From assembly GCA_046329195.1 (NCBI GenBank), contig JAXLVB010000002.1, positions 1,550,001-1,614,000 of the forward strand: 64,000 nt of DNA. Reading direction: 5' to 3'. This document shows positions 18,370 through 26,597 of this stretch, in pieces. The translations under genes and the position numbers were made by a program. The DNA is from JAXLVB01 sp046329195 (lineage in GTDB: Bacteria; Bacteroidota; Bacteroidia; Cytophagales; Spirosomataceae). Each line of letters begins with the position of its first letter. Position 1 is the first letter of the stretch. The notes beneath the pieces were generated by a model. That model was not told the DNA's origin, did not search any database, and saw nothing but the letters and a program-made list of their open reading frames with translations.

Positions 18370-18400
18370 GAGGCAGGTGGCCACAAGAAGCACCTGCCTC
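18370..18400. terminator. Inverted repeat between convergent ytxJ and OsmC genes
   Basis: GAGGCAGGTG (18370-18379) and CACCTGCCTC (18391-18400) form a perfect 10-base GC-rich stem with an 11-base loop, immediately after the ytxJ stop and before the OsmC stop. There is no strong T-tract on the plus strand, so termination efficiency is uncertain. Confidence 0.5.
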
Positions 18401-18406
18401 CTCGGA

Positions 18407-18832
18407 TTATTCAGCAGCCACCAGCCATTCAAAATTCACAACTCGGTCTATATCAGGATGAATAGATAGCTCTACAGGGCAAGTACGAGCTGCCCTCTCA
18501 AACTTCAGTATTTCTGCTTCGGTCAGTTCTCGTTGAGTAAGCATTTTAAGATTTACTTCCAACTTAGCAATGCGTCGAGGCGGTTCAGCCGACATAATTT
18601 TGGTAATTTCCATCTCCGAACCTGTAAGTTCAATCTCTTCTCGGCGAGCCAAAATCCCCATGATGGTCATCATGCAAGAACCGTAAGCAGCTGCTACTAA
18701 GTCTGTTGGCGAAAAAGCTTCTGCCTTACCGTTGTTATCAAGGGGGGCATCGGTCAAAATTTCAGTTCCAGAAAACACATGGGTAGCTTGTGTACGGAGG
18801 TCCCCTAAATAGATGGTTTTTGCAGTTGGCAT
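18407..18832 (-). CDS. OsmC/Ohr family protein (peroxide or organic-hydroperoxide defence)
   Basis: The 141-residue protein has the two redox cysteines of the OsmC/Ohr fold, one in AAAYGSCMMTIMGI and one in ARTCPVELSIHPDI, and the N-terminal FSPTDLVAA motif. Members reduce organic hydroperoxides with a thiol cofactor. The lack of further motifs does not allow a choice between OsmC, Ohr and YhfA subgroups. It faces ytxJ, with an inverted repeat between the two stops. Confidence 0.88.
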   Translation of the reverse strand: MPTAKTIYLGDLRTQATHVFSGTEILTDAPLDNNGKAEAFSPTDLVAAAYGSCMMTIMGILARREEIELTGSEMEITKIMSAEPPRRIAKLEVNLKMLTQRELTEAEILKFERAARTCPVELSIHPDIDRVVNFEWLVAAE

Positions 18833-18960
18833 ATCAACTTTTATTAGTTTTACGTGATGATTTAAAACATAAAAGTATCAAATTCGTTTATTTTTTTAGC
18901 GGCTCGCTACTTTTTCTTTTGTTTTTTCGTACATTTACTTGAAATCAACCCGCTATTATA

Positions 18961-19800
18961 GTGAAGAAGGGTATTTATTTTATTAGATTTATCGTGTTGT
19001 TTGGCTTCTTTTCTGCAAATGCCCAACAACGTGAATTATCGAATTCCACTACGAATTCGGGCAATCGTTCTTCTTTATCAAGACCAAGCAATTCTTCTGT
19101 TCAGCGCTCAGTCAACACTCGTCGCCTTACCGACGATGTCAATGATTACAACTCGCTTTTCGGGTATGGCATCACTACTAATACCAATGCAGGTGTCATC
19201 GGTGGAGGCGCTCTAAAAAAGACTGTATTTTTGAACCAAACCAAATCGGGCCGAAATCAGTATCATTATTTTGGACTTGAATTGGTCAACGTGAAGCACC
19301 CCAAAGAAAAACAACTTCAAGCACCCAACGGTAGTCGGTTTATTTATGGCAAGCAGAACTATTTGTTAGCTTTACGTCCTCAGTATGGCCGAGAGATAAC
19401 GCTTTTCCATCGTTCCGCCGACGAAGGTGTCCAAATCAACGGTGTAATAGCCGCAGGTCCTTCTATTGGAATCGTAAAACCCTATTACATTCAATACGAA
19501 TACCGCAGAGGCTTGGTTCGAACAGAACCTTATGACCCTGCAGTGCATACACAGTTCAACTCAATCATTGGCTCTGGCAATTTTTTTGAGGGCTTCGACC
19601 AAGCTACTTTCAATTTAGGCGGGCACATCAAAACAGGCATCAATTTTGAATTAGATGCCTTCCGAACCAGCAGCATCGGCTTAGAAATTGGTTTCTTGAT
19701 GGAGCAATATAGCAAAGAAATTGTCATTTTTCCAAAAGCAAACAACCGGAGTTTCTTTACCTCTGGCTATATCACGCTGTATATTGCTAACAAAAAATAA
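18961..19800 (+). CDS. Exported outer-membrane-type protein, unknown function
   Basis: The start is a GTG directly before a basic, hydrophobic signal peptide (KKGIYFIRFIVLFGFFSANA then QQ). After a Ser/Asn/Arg-rich linker (about residues 22-60) the protein has alternating beta-strands with aromatic residues (YHYFGLELVNVKHP, YLLALRPQYGREITLF, YIQYEYRRG, SIGLEIGFLMEQY, FFTSGYITLYIANKK). The C-terminal aromatic-rich strand suggests a small outer-membrane barrel, similar to transporter-like barrels of unknown function in this phylum. No named family is recognised. A 15-base perfect hairpin follows. Confidence 0.6.
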   Translation: MKKGIYFIRFIVLFGFFSANAQQRELSNSTTNSGNRSSLSRPSNSSVQRSVNTRRLTDDVNDYNSLFGYGITTNTNAGVIGGGALKKTVFLNQTKSGRNQYHYFGLELVNVKHPKEKQLQAPNGSRFIYGKQNYLLALRPQYGREITLFHRSADEGVQINGVIAAGPSIGIVKPYYIQYEYRRGLVRTEPYDPAVHTQFNSIIGSGNFFEGFDQATFNLGGHIKTGINFELDAFRTSSIGLEIGFLMEQYSKEIVIFPKANNRSFFTSGYITLYIANKK

Positions 19801-19816
19801 TACGGCGTTTTCCATC

Positions 19817-19856
19817 AATCCGAAGAATCTGGACGAATGAGCAGATTCTTCGGATT
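19817..19856 (+). terminator. Strong intrinsic terminator after the exported protein gene
   Basis: Perfect 15-base arms (19817-19831 and 19842-19856) enclose a 10-base loop, with TGTTTTTAT following. It lies 17 bases after the stop at 19800 and separates this gene from lipA. Confidence 0.8.
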
Positions 19857-19990
19857 TGTTTTTATGTATTCCGATACATTTTGAATCGTATCAACTCTAA
19901 TCCAAACTCTTTTGCCTTTTGCAATGTTTTTTCAATCAAAGACTACTTATTTTGCAGTAAAATACCACTTAGCATAGCTAAATAGTTGAG

Positions 19991-20860
19991 ATGATAGAAC
20001 TCCCCGTTATACCCCAAGTGCCTGCCAACCGTAAGCCCGATTGGCTTCGGGTAAAGCTCCCAACAGGTCCCGACTACACCCGAGTACGCCGCTTAGTAGA
20101 TGACTACAAGCTCCATACTATCTGCCAATCAGGCAATTGCCCCAACATGGGCGAATGCTGGGGCGCTGGTACGGCTACCTTTATGATTTTAGGAAATGTG
20201 TGCACTCGTAGCTGTAGTTTTTGTGCCGTGGCTACGGGTCGGCCTAATGAATACGACACTGACGAACCTCGCCGAGTAGCCGAAGCCATCCGGCTGATGG
20301 GGGTCAAACACGCCGTAATCACGTCGGTAAACCGAGATGAACTGAAAGACCGAGGGGCAGAAATTTGGTATCAAACAGTCAGAATGGTCAAAGAGCAAAG
20401 CCCTCAAACCACCATCGAAACCTTGATTCCTGACGTAAAAGGCAACTGGGAAGCCCTGATTCGGATGATTGAAGGCGGTCAGGAGGTGGTTTCACACAAC
20501 ATCGAAACGGTTGAGCGCTTGTACAGAAACGTACGCCCGCAAGCCAAATACCAACGCAGCCTTGAGCAAATCAAGCGTATCAAAGAATACGGCAAACGCA
20601 CTAAAACAGGCATCATGCTTGGCCTAGGCGAAACCGTGGACGAAGTTTTTAAAGCCATGGACGATTTGATAGCACACGGCCTCGATGTATTGACGCTGGG
20701 TCAGTATTTACAACCTACCAAAATGCACCATGAAGTGTTGGAGTGGATTCATCCCGAAAAATTTGCGATGTACAAACAAGAAGGGCTGAAAAGAGGTTTT
20801 AAATATGTAGAGTCTGGCCCGCTGGTAAGGTCGAGTTACCACGCCGAAAAACACATTTAG
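19991..20860 (+). CDS. lipA: Lipoyl synthase
   Basis: LipA is a radical-SAM enzyme that inserts two sulfur atoms into protein-bound octanoyl groups. The 289-residue protein has both iron-sulfur sites: the auxiliary cluster Cys45, Cys50 and Cys56 in CQSGNCPNMGECW, and the radical-SAM triad Cys71, Cys75 and Cys78 in CTRSCSFC. The C-terminal RSSYHAE carries the conserved Ser that ligates the auxiliary cluster. No lipB is seen next to it; instead a lycopene cyclase gene begins five bases after its stop. Confidence 0.96.
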   Translation: MIELPVIPQVPANRKPDWLRVKLPTGPDYTRVRRLVDDYKLHTICQSGNCPNMGECWGAGTATFMILGNVCTRSCSFCAVATGRPNEYDTDEPRRVAEAIRLMGVKHAVITSVNRDELKDRGAEIWYQTVRMVKEQSPQTTIETLIPDVKGNWEALIRMIEGGQEVVSHNIETVERLYRNVRPQAKYQRSLEQIKRIKEYGKRTKTGIMLGLGETVDEVFKAMDDLIAHGLDVLTLGQYLQPTKMHHEVLEWIHPEKFAMYKQEGLKRGFKYVESGPLVRSSYHAEKHI

Positions 20861-20865
20861 CTTAC

Positions 20866-22011
20866 ATGCCTCAACACGTTGACTATATCATTGCTGGTGG
20901 CGGATTGTCGGGCTTGAGTTTAGCATATTTTCTAAACCAAAGCCCGCTTCGCACCAAGAAAATCTTGATTATTGACAAAGAAAAAAAAATAAAAAACGAC
21001 CGTACTTGGTGTTTTTGGGAAAAAGAAGAAGGACCGTTTGAATCCATTGTTTATCGAAAATGGGATAAAATCTGGTTTCATGGCCATGAGTTTTCAGAGT
21101 GGCTCACGTTGTCGCCCTACCAATACAAAATGATTCGGGGTATCGATTTTTATCAATACATCCACGAGCATTTAGGGCAAAATTCGAATATTGAATTGCT
21201 TTATACGACCATCCTTAGTGTTTCGGACAACGGGGTAGAAACCGAAGCAGGCACCTACACTGCCGATTGGATATTTGATAGTACGTATGCCCTAAAACTC
21301 AACCTGTCACAACATCACAATTTACTCCAACATTTTAAAGGCTGGCTCATTCAGACCCCCTCTCCATGTTTTGAACCCAATCAAGCCACCATGATGGATT
21401 TCCGAGTAGATCAAGGAAGTGATTGTCGCTTTATGTATATCCTGCCTAACTCTGAAACAGAGGCCTTGGTAGAATATACTCTTTTTTCTCCATCGCTACT
21501 GTCACCTTCTGACTACGATGCAGCTCTTCGAAACTACCTCGATAACCAATTCAATATCAGCGATTTTCGCATTATAGCCGAGGAATTTGGAATCATCCCA
21601 ATGACCGACGAGCCTACTCAGCATCAACCCAGTGAACGTGTAGTGCGTATCGGTACGGCAGGTGGCAGCACCAAACCTTCGACAGGCTATACCTTTGCTC
21701 GCACTCAACAAAATTTACAGGAAATCGTTGAAAACCTTGTGGATTTTGGCGAACCCTTTCGCTGGAATGAGCCGCTAAAAAAGCGCTTTTTTTGGTACGA
21801 TAGCATCTTTTTACACGTGTTTGAACAACAACTTCATTCGCCAAAAGATATTTTCACGAGGTTGTTTCGGCACAACAAAGCAGCAAAGGTATTCCGGTTT
21901 TTGGACGAAGAAACCCCTTTCCCTCTCGAATTTGGACTCATGGCCACCTTGCCTATTTGGCCATTTACCAAAGCCGCCTTCCGAGTGATTTCTCGATGGT
22001 TGTTTGGTTAA
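20866..22011 (+). CDS. crtY: Lycopene cyclase family protein (CrtY-type)
   Basis: A 381-residue FAD-type cyclase. It has an N-terminal Rossmann motif (YIIAGGGLSGLSLAYFL) and the lycopene-cyclase signature DRTWCFWE at about 45-52, then FMYILPNSETEALVEYTLFS (catalytic Glu in this region) and VRIGTAGGSTKPSTGYTF. The reaction would close beta-ionone rings on lycopene. Other carotenoid genes (crtB, crtI, crtZ) are not in the window. The five-base gap to lipA means co-transcription with lipoate synthesis, a link with no obvious biochemical reason. There may be a polar effect or shared regulation. Confidence 0.88.
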   Translation: MPQHVDYIIAGGGLSGLSLAYFLNQSPLRTKKILIIDKEKKIKNDRTWCFWEKEEGPFESIVYRKWDKIWFHGHEFSEWLTLSPYQYKMIRGIDFYQYIHEHLGQNSNIELLYTTILSVSDNGVETEAGTYTADWIFDSTYALKLNLSQHHNLLQHFKGWLIQTPSPCFEPNQATMMDFRVDQGSDCRFMYILPNSETEALVEYTLFSPSLLSPSDYDAALRNYLDNQFNISDFRIIAEEFGIIPMTDEPTQHQPSERVVRIGTAGGSTKPSTGYTFARTQQNLQEIVENLVDFGEPFRWNEPLKKRFFWYDSIFLHVFEQQLHSPKDIFTRLFRHNKAAKVFRFLDEETPFPLEFGLMATLPIWPFTKAAFRVISRWLFG

Positions 22012-22179
22012 TTTCGTAGAATACGTGAAATTTGTGCTTCTTTTAGCGAAAGGTTCACGCACACGCACGTGACTACCACTGATAGCGATTATTTTCCCGA
22101 AATCAAACATCATCGTGCGAGTCTGCTTTGCTTCCGCTTTTTGTAGATAATCATTGCACTGTAAACTGTACATCCAACA

Positions 22180-23454
22180 ATGCCGTATCTTTTCACCTCA
22201 GAGTCCGTATCAGAAGGACACCCCGACAAAGTAGCTGACCAAATCTCAGATGCCTTGATTGATAACTTTTTGGCGTTTGACCCCACTTCCAAAGTAGCTT
22301 GCGAAACCTTAGTAACCACAGGTCAGGTAGTGTTGGCAGGTGAAGTTAAAACCAAGACGTACCTCGATGTACAGCAAATTGCCCGTGAGGTAATTCGTAA
22401 AATTGGTTACACCAAGTCAGAATATATGTTTGAAGCCAATTCATGCGGTATCCTCTCGGCTATCCATGAGCAAAGTGCCGACATTAATCAGGGGGTTGAC
22501 CGCCAAGCAGCCGATGATTTTGAGTCAAAAGCCAATGCACAGGGAGCTGGTGACCAAGGGATGATGTTTGGCTACGCTACCAAAGAAACTGACAACTATA
22601 TGCCTTTGGCGTTAGATTTGGCGCACAAAATCCTTCAGGAAATGTCGCTGATTCGCAACACCGAATTGGCCTTGATGCCTTACTTGCGCCCTGATGCCAA
22701 GTCGCAGGTAACCATTGAGTACTCAGATGATAATACGCCTCAGCGGATTGATACGGTGGTGGTTTCGACCCAACACGACGACTTTGCCGAAGAAGCAACC
22801 ATGTTGGCCAAAATCAAGGAGGATGTCATTAATATCGTCATTCCACGAGTAAAAGCAAAGTTAAAACCCGAGCTTCAAGCGCTATTTGAAGGCGAAATTA
22901 CCTACCACATTAACCCAACTGGCAAGTTTGTGATTGGTGGTCCACATGGAGATACCGGCTTAACAGGTCGTAAAATTATTGTGGATACGTATGGCGGCAA
23001 AGGTGCGCACGGTGGTGGTGCTTTCTCTGGCAAAGACCCTTCAAAAGTGGACCGTTCGGCGGCTTACGCTACTCGTCATATTGCTAAAAACTTGGTAGCG
23101 GCTGGCATCTGCGACGAAGTGTTGGTACAAGTTTCGTATGCAATCGGTGTAGCCAAGCCTTGTGGTATCTATGTAAATACCTACGGCACAGCCAAAGTGG
23201 ATATGACTGACGGCGAAATAGCCCGTAAAGTCGAAGAAATCTTTGACATGCGCCCGTATGCTATCGAAACCCGCTTGAAGTTGCGTAACCCCATTTATTC
23301 AGAAACAGCAGCGTATGGCCATATGGGGCGCAAAGCTGAAGTAGTGTCTAAGAAATTTAAAGGCCCCGAAGGCGAAAAAACCGTAGAAGTAGAACTCTTC
23401 ACTTGGGAAAAACTCGACTACGTAGATGCGGTTAAAGCTTCGTTCGGAATATAA
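22180..23454 (+). CDS. metK: S-adenosylmethionine synthase
   Basis: MetK makes S-adenosylmethionine from ATP and methionine. The 424-residue protein has the motifs TSESVSEGHPDKVADQISDA at the N-terminus, GAGDQGMMFGYA (about 126-137), GPHGDTGLTGRKIIVDTYGG and the glycine-rich GGGAFSGKDPSKVDRSAAY loop. It is longer than the usual about 385 residues because of an insert around PRVKAKLKPELQALF and a longer C-terminus, as is common in Bacteroidota. The 168 bases upstream hold no recognisable SAM riboswitch or perfect promoter box. Confidence 0.96.
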   Translation: MPYLFTSESVSEGHPDKVADQISDALIDNFLAFDPTSKVACETLVTTGQVVLAGEVKTKTYLDVQQIAREVIRKIGYTKSEYMFEANSCGILSAIHEQSADINQGVDRQAADDFESKANAQGAGDQGMMFGYATKETDNYMPLALDLAHKILQEMSLIRNTELALMPYLRPDAKSQVTIEYSDDNTPQRIDTVVVSTQHDDFAEEATMLAKIKEDVINIVIPRVKAKLKPELQALFEGEITYHINPTGKFVIGGPHGDTGLTGRKIIVDTYGGKGAHGGGAFSGKDPSKVDRSAAYATRHIAKNLVAAGICDEVLVQVSYAIGVAKPCGIYVNTYGTAKVDMTDGEIARKVEEIFDMRPYAIETRLKLRNPIYSETAAYGHMGRKAEVVSKKFKGPEGEKTVEVELFTWEKLDYVDAVKASFGI

Positions 23455-23480
23455 AAATCCTTAGTATCTAAGGGTCAGAA

Positions 23481-23516
23481 ACACAAAGAGGCTGTCTTCC
23501 GACAGCCTCTTTGTGT
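23481..23516. terminator. Bidirectional terminator between metK and hpf
   Basis: A perfect 16-base stem (23481-23496 with 23501-23516) closes on a TTCC tetraloop. It lies between the converging stops of metK (23454) and hpf (23528). It is the strongest hairpin in the window. Confidence 0.85.
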
Positions 23517-23527
23517 TGATAGCTTCT

Positions 23528-23875
23528 TTATTCGTCCTCATCTACTGCTATCATAGCAGGTTTTATTGAAGATTTATCGTTGTTTTTTTCTTTGAATTTC
23601 TTCATTTGCCCCTTCAACGCATCCATCGCTAAATCGGTCGCCTCTTCAAAGGTGCTTCCTTGTTCTTTCACGAAGAGAGACGTACCCGGTAAATTAACTT
23701 TGATTTCAATGATTTTATGATGGACTTTACTCGAATCACCTTTTGATAATCGGAGGAAGACTTCACCACCCGTAATCCGGTCGTAAAACTGGTCGAGCTT
23801 ATTAAGTTTGAACTGGATGAAGTCGAGCAGTTTCTTGTCTGCATCGAAGTGAATTGAATGCACTTGCAGTTTCAT
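23528..23875 (-). CDS. hpf: Ribosome hibernation-promoting factor (short HPF/RaiA family)
   Basis: The 115-residue protein begins MKLQVHSIHFDADKKLLDFI, with the KLDQFYDRITGGEVFLRL middle and the helix FEEATDLAMDALKGQMKKFK of the HPF/RaiA fold. It binds the 30S decoding region in stationary phase; with no long C-terminal tail it is the short type. It is a single gene on the minus strand, separated from metK by a strong hairpin and from the DUF922 gene by 270 bases that hold no clear promoter box. Confidence 0.92.
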   Translation of the reverse strand: MKLQVHSIHFDADKKLLDFIQFKLNKLDQFYDRITGGEVFLRLSKGDSSKVHHKIIEIKVNLPGTSLFVKEQGSTFEEATDLAMDALKGQMKKFKEKNNDKSSIKPAMIAVDEDE

Positions 23876-24145
23876 ACACTATATAGTTTAAAGGTGAAAA
23901 AATAAAATAGCTAAGACCCAAGAGATAACACTCTTGCAATCTGATTAACAGTTTTTCAAAGAACTCCCGACAAAACGGCACCTCAAGGGTGGCATCGAAA
24001 GTTAAATCTAACGTATGTAATCTAAACGAGAATTCCAAGCCTTGTAGCATAAAATTTTTCGATGTTTTTTACGCTCTTCCATCACAAAAATCGTTTAATT
24101 TGAAAATGAGTTAGTTACAGTCTTTTATCGTTTTGAATAACATCC
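23876..24145. other. Divergent intergenic region between hpf and the DUF922 gene
   Basis: These 270 bases lie between two genes transcribed away from each other and so must hold both promoters, yet I find no perfect TAnnTTTG box on either strand. There is a small inverted repeat (AAGAG-ATAACA-CTCTT) at about 23921-23936. No open reading frame or RNA gene is apparent. Confidence 0.35.
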
Positions 24146-25261
24146 TTGAAGCCCTTTTACCTCAAACGCTACGTTTATCTATTTGCTCCTCTCCAATCCA
24201 ACAGCAATTGGACGGTGCTATTATGGTGGGGAATGTCCTTGGTTTCTCCCAGTTTTGCCCAAACCATTGCGCTTAGTAATCAGCCGATACCCTTTGCGCC
24301 TAAGAAATTCTACATCGAAGAAGTTACCGACGAACGCCCCAACCCTAACACACTTGGCTCTATTATAGTCAATGGCAAAACCAGCCCAGCTACTTTGGTT
24401 AATGGCGTAAGGCGGGAGTTGATGCGTTATTTAACGACAAATTTGACTCGAAATACCAGTTTGCAACCCGTAGTAGTTCGGATCAAAACCTTTTCACTCA
24501 ACGAGGCCCTTTCAGGAAACCGTGTCAGTGGAAAATGTGAATTGGAGTTGGAGTTTGCTGTACGAAAAAATAATACGCTTGAGTCACTTACCACGTTTCA
24601 GACAGGCGTTAATTTCACGCACCCACCACGTGAGTACGATCTCTACGAATCCTTTATCCGTAAAATGTTAGCCAATGCACTTCAGCATTTCGACACGTGG
24701 ATGAGCACCAACGGCCAGCAAAGCCCTTCCTTGGCCAAACGGGTTCATGTTACGTTTAAAGACTATATTCGTGACGACCCCGCCACTGACACCGTTTTTT
24801 ATAGTCCAATCCGTCCTTTGATATGGAAAGATTTCTTACGACAAGTCCCACCTATGACTCGCTACGGGGCGGCGGTCTATACAAGTATCGCTTATGAAGC
24901 CAAGGCCACGGTAGTTAACCAGCAAATTGAACTCGAAATCTCGATGAAAGTTTTTATGTTAAAAAGTAATTCGTGGGTACAGCCCAGTGCCAAAGACCCC
25001 TACTCGTTGCGGCACGAGCAATTGCATTTTGACATTACCAAATTAGTTGCCGAACGTTTCAAGCAAAAAATTCTCGAAGAAGAGCTTCCTCCCGACGACT
25101 ATGACAGCCGTTTGCAGTATATTTATTTAGATTCGTTTCGAGAAATGAACCGATTACAAGAGCAGTACGATGCAGAAACTCAGCATAGTATTGTTCGGTC
25201 AGAGCAGAACAAATGGGATAATAAGATTACAAACGAACTGAAATCTTTGCTTGAAAAATAA
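24146..25261 (+). CDS. DUF922-containing protein with HExxH-like motif, exported
   Basis: About 371 residues from a TTG start. Hydrophobic residues 22-39, ending in SPSFAQ, look like a signal peptide with an Ala-Gln cleavage site. Residues about 45-190 form one domain (ITF-like strands FYIEEVTDERPN, VVVRIKTFSLNEA) that I cannot name. The C-terminal third has WKDFLRQVPPMTRYGAAVYTSI and SLRHEQLHFDITKLVAERFK: the motif HEQLH (290-294) and the following HFDI match DUF922, a group of putative zinc-dependent peptidases. Whether the HExxH is catalytic is inference. It stands between hpf and an RNA-binding protein gene, both with their own promoter elements. Confidence 0.7.
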   Translation: MKPFYLKRYVYLFAPLQSNSNWTVLLWWGMSLVSPSFAQTIALSNQPIPFAPKKFYIEEVTDERPNPNTLGSIIVNGKTSPATLVNGVRRELMRYLTTNLTRNTSLQPVVVRIKTFSLNEALSGNRVSGKCELELEFAVRKNNTLESLTTFQTGVNFTHPPREYDLYESFIRKMLANALQHFDTWMSTNGQQSPSLAKRVHVTFKDYIRDDPATDTVFYSPIRPLIWKDFLRQVPPMTRYGAAVYTSIAYEAKATVVNQQIELEISMKVFMLKSNSWVQPSAKDPYSLRHEQLHFDITKLVAERFKQKILEEELPPDDYDSRLQYIYLDSFREMNRLQEQYDAETQHSIVRSEQNKWDNKITNELKSLLEK

Positions 25262-25269
25262 GAAAACGT

Positions 25270-25298
25270 TTGAATTTGTGAAAAGAAACGTATATTTG
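25270..25298 (+). promoter_or_regulatory. Promoter of the RNA-binding protein gene
   Basis: A TTG at 25270-25272 and TATATTTG at 25291-25298 are spaced by 18 bases, a good fit to the Bacteroidota consensus. It predicts a leader of about 100 bases before the ATG at 25405, long for this window and possibly involved in post-transcriptional control, for example cold-shock-like. Confidence 0.6.
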
Positions 25299-25404
25299 CA
25301 TGTGCATCGTTTGATTTCTGTATTAGCATTTGGCGTATTTGTTCTTTTGCTACCAGAGAATTAGGCGTATTCGTAGCAAAAATTGTATTTTAACATCAGA
25401 AAAA

Positions 25405-25758
25405 ATGAACATTTACGTTGCAAATGTTAGTTATTCAACAACTGACGACGATTTAAAGGAACTGTTTGAAACTTACGGCGAAGTTAGCTCAGCAAAAATC
25501 ATCATCGACAAGATGACAGGCCGTAGCCGTGGTTTTGCTTTCGTAGAAATGCCTAACGATGGTGAAGGTTTAGCGGCTATCAATGCGCTAAACGAGCATG
25601 CTTTTATGGGCAGAAACCTTGTAGTAAACGAAGCCGCTCCTCGTGAAGAGCGCCCTAAGAGAGAATTTAAGCCCCGTGACAACAACTACTCAAGAGACAA
25701 CGGCGGTTATGGTAACCGTGAACGTCGTGACAACGACCGTTTCAACAAGCGTTACTAA
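25405..25758 (+). CDS. RNA-binding protein with one RRM domain
   Basis: A 117-residue protein. The RRM covers residues 1-80 with RNP2 (IYVANVSY) and RNP1 (RGFAFVEM) and the usual DLKELFETYGEVSSAKIIID loop between them. The tail of about 35 residues is rich in Arg, Asn, Asp and Gly (RDNGGYGNRERRDNDRFNKR), as in the bacterial and cyanobacterial Rbp proteins. Such proteins bind single-stranded RNA and are abundant; targets in Bacteroidota are largely unknown. The ATG at 25405 follows a long leader; the longer frame starting at 25330 lies partly in that leader and is rejected. A hairpin terminator follows. Confidence 0.9.
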   Translation: MNIYVANVSYSTTDDDLKELFETYGEVSSAKIIIDKMTGRSRGFAFVEMPNDGEGLAAINALNEHAFMGRNLVVNEAAPREERPKREFKPRDNNYSRDNGGYGNRERRDNDRFNKRY

Positions 25759-25791
25759 GAGTAGTTCGACTTAACGAGCTTGTTAATATTC

Positions 25792-25838
25792 AAAAAAGCT
25801 GAATAATGCCGTGCTAGTCACGCATATTCGGCTTTTTT
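25792..25838 (+). terminator. Intrinsic terminator after the RNA-binding protein gene
   Basis: The arms AAAAAAGCTGAATA (25792-25805) and TATTCGGCTTTTTT (25825-25838) pair over 14 positions with one G-T pair, with a T-run at the end of the right arm. Confidence 0.75.
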
Positions 25839-25910
25839 GTTTTTAGTGAGTTCTTTAGTTAGGTAGAAAGCCCATCTCCGACTTAGATATTATTAAAAAC
25901 TTTAAATAAA

Positions 25911-25954
25911 TGAATATTTTTTCATTAAAAACTTGGAAGGTGAAAAAATATTCA
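25911..25954. promoter_or_regulatory. Operator-like perfect inverted repeat over the tetR promoter
   Basis: TGAATATTTTTTCA (25911-25924) and TGAAAAAATATTCA (25941-25954) are exact reverse complements of 14 bases, 16 bases apart. The right arm ends just before the -7 box and the -33 TTG lies in the spacer, so a bound repressor would cover the promoter. This is the expected geometry for autoregulation by the TetR protein encoded immediately downstream. Confidence 0.65.
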
Positions 25955-25964
25955 CCTATCTTTG
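25933..25964 (+). promoter_or_regulatory. Promoter of the tetR-SDR operon
   Basis: A TTG at 25933-25935 and TATCTTTG at 25957-25964 are spaced by 21 bases, fitting the Bacteroidota consensus. Transcription should begin about seven bases downstream, close to 25971, followed by the ATG at 25986. Confidence 0.65.
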
Positions 25965-25985
25965 CAACATCAAACCCAATACAAG

Positions 25986-26561
25986 ATGCCACGTCCGAGA
26001 GATGACAACAAAATCCCGATGATTCAGCAAGCGGCTTTACGGCTCGTGATTCAGACAGGATTTAGCGGCCTCAAAATGCAGGATGTGGCTAAAGAGGCAG
26101 GCATGGCTACAGGTACGCTGTATATTTACTACCCAAGTAAAGAGGACCTCATCAATGAGTTGTTTGTACTGACCAAAAAGGAAATCGCCAATGTGATGCT
26201 ACACCCTGACAATCAGGCTGAAACCTTTTATCAGACTTTCAAGAAAATGTGGCTCTCTTACTTTGAGTTTTGTCATCAAAACCCCGAAAAAATGCTTTTT
26301 GTTGAGCAATTTTTGTACAGCGGGTTAATTTCTGAACATAATATTTCCCTGACCAATAGATTTTTTGAACCTTTAAATGAATTTCTATCTAATGCTCAAA
26401 AGCAGGGAGTTATCAAGGCACTTGATGCCGAAATTCTCAAAGCACACATGCAAGGAGCTATCCATGAGATGGTCAAGTATCTTGAGAAAAATAAACAAAT
26501 CATCGAAGGCTACTTGATTGACCGCCTTTTTGAGCTGACTTGGAATGGCGTAAAATTGTAA
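25986..26561 (+). CDS. TetR/AcrR family transcriptional regulator
   Basis: A 191-residue protein that begins at the ATG 25986, right after the promoter; the upstream codons back to 25962 overlap the -7 box. The helix-turn-helix is FSGLKMQDVAKEAGMATGTL with YIYYPSKEDLINELF. The C-terminal domain resembles TetR_C_33-type drug-regulator domains. It heads an operon with a short-chain dehydrogenase, an SRPBCC protein and a saccharopine-dehydrogenase-like protein (36, 4 and -11 bases apart). It probably represses itself and these genes through the inverted repeat. Confidence 0.85.
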   Translation: MPRPRDDNKIPMIQQAALRLVIQTGFSGLKMQDVAKEAGMATGTLYIYYPSKEDLINELFVLTKKEIANVMLHPDNQAETFYQTFKKMWLSYFEFCHQNPEKMLFVEQFLYSGLISEHNISLTNRFFEPLNEFLSNAQKQGVIKALDAEILKAHMQGAIHEMVKYLEKNKQIIEGYLIDRLFELTWNGVKL

Positions 26562-26579
26562 TTTTTTTTACCATATAAA

Positions 26580-26593
26580 CGAATAAATATTCA
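26580..26593. promoter_or_regulatory. Second copy of the operator half-site before the SDR gene
   Basis: Read on the minus strand this is TGAATATTTATTCG, which agrees with 12 of 14 bases of each arm at 25911-25954. It sits five bases before the SDR start codon. No promoter box is seen here, so its role is uncertain. Confidence 0.4.
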
Positions 26594-26597
26594 TCAA

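Noticed and set aside
22012..22179. Possible SAM riboswitch before metK
   Set aside because: The leader holds no recognisable conserved core of SAM-I, SAM-II or SAM-IV riboswitches and no terminator hairpin before the start codon. A covariance-model search (Rfam) would decide.
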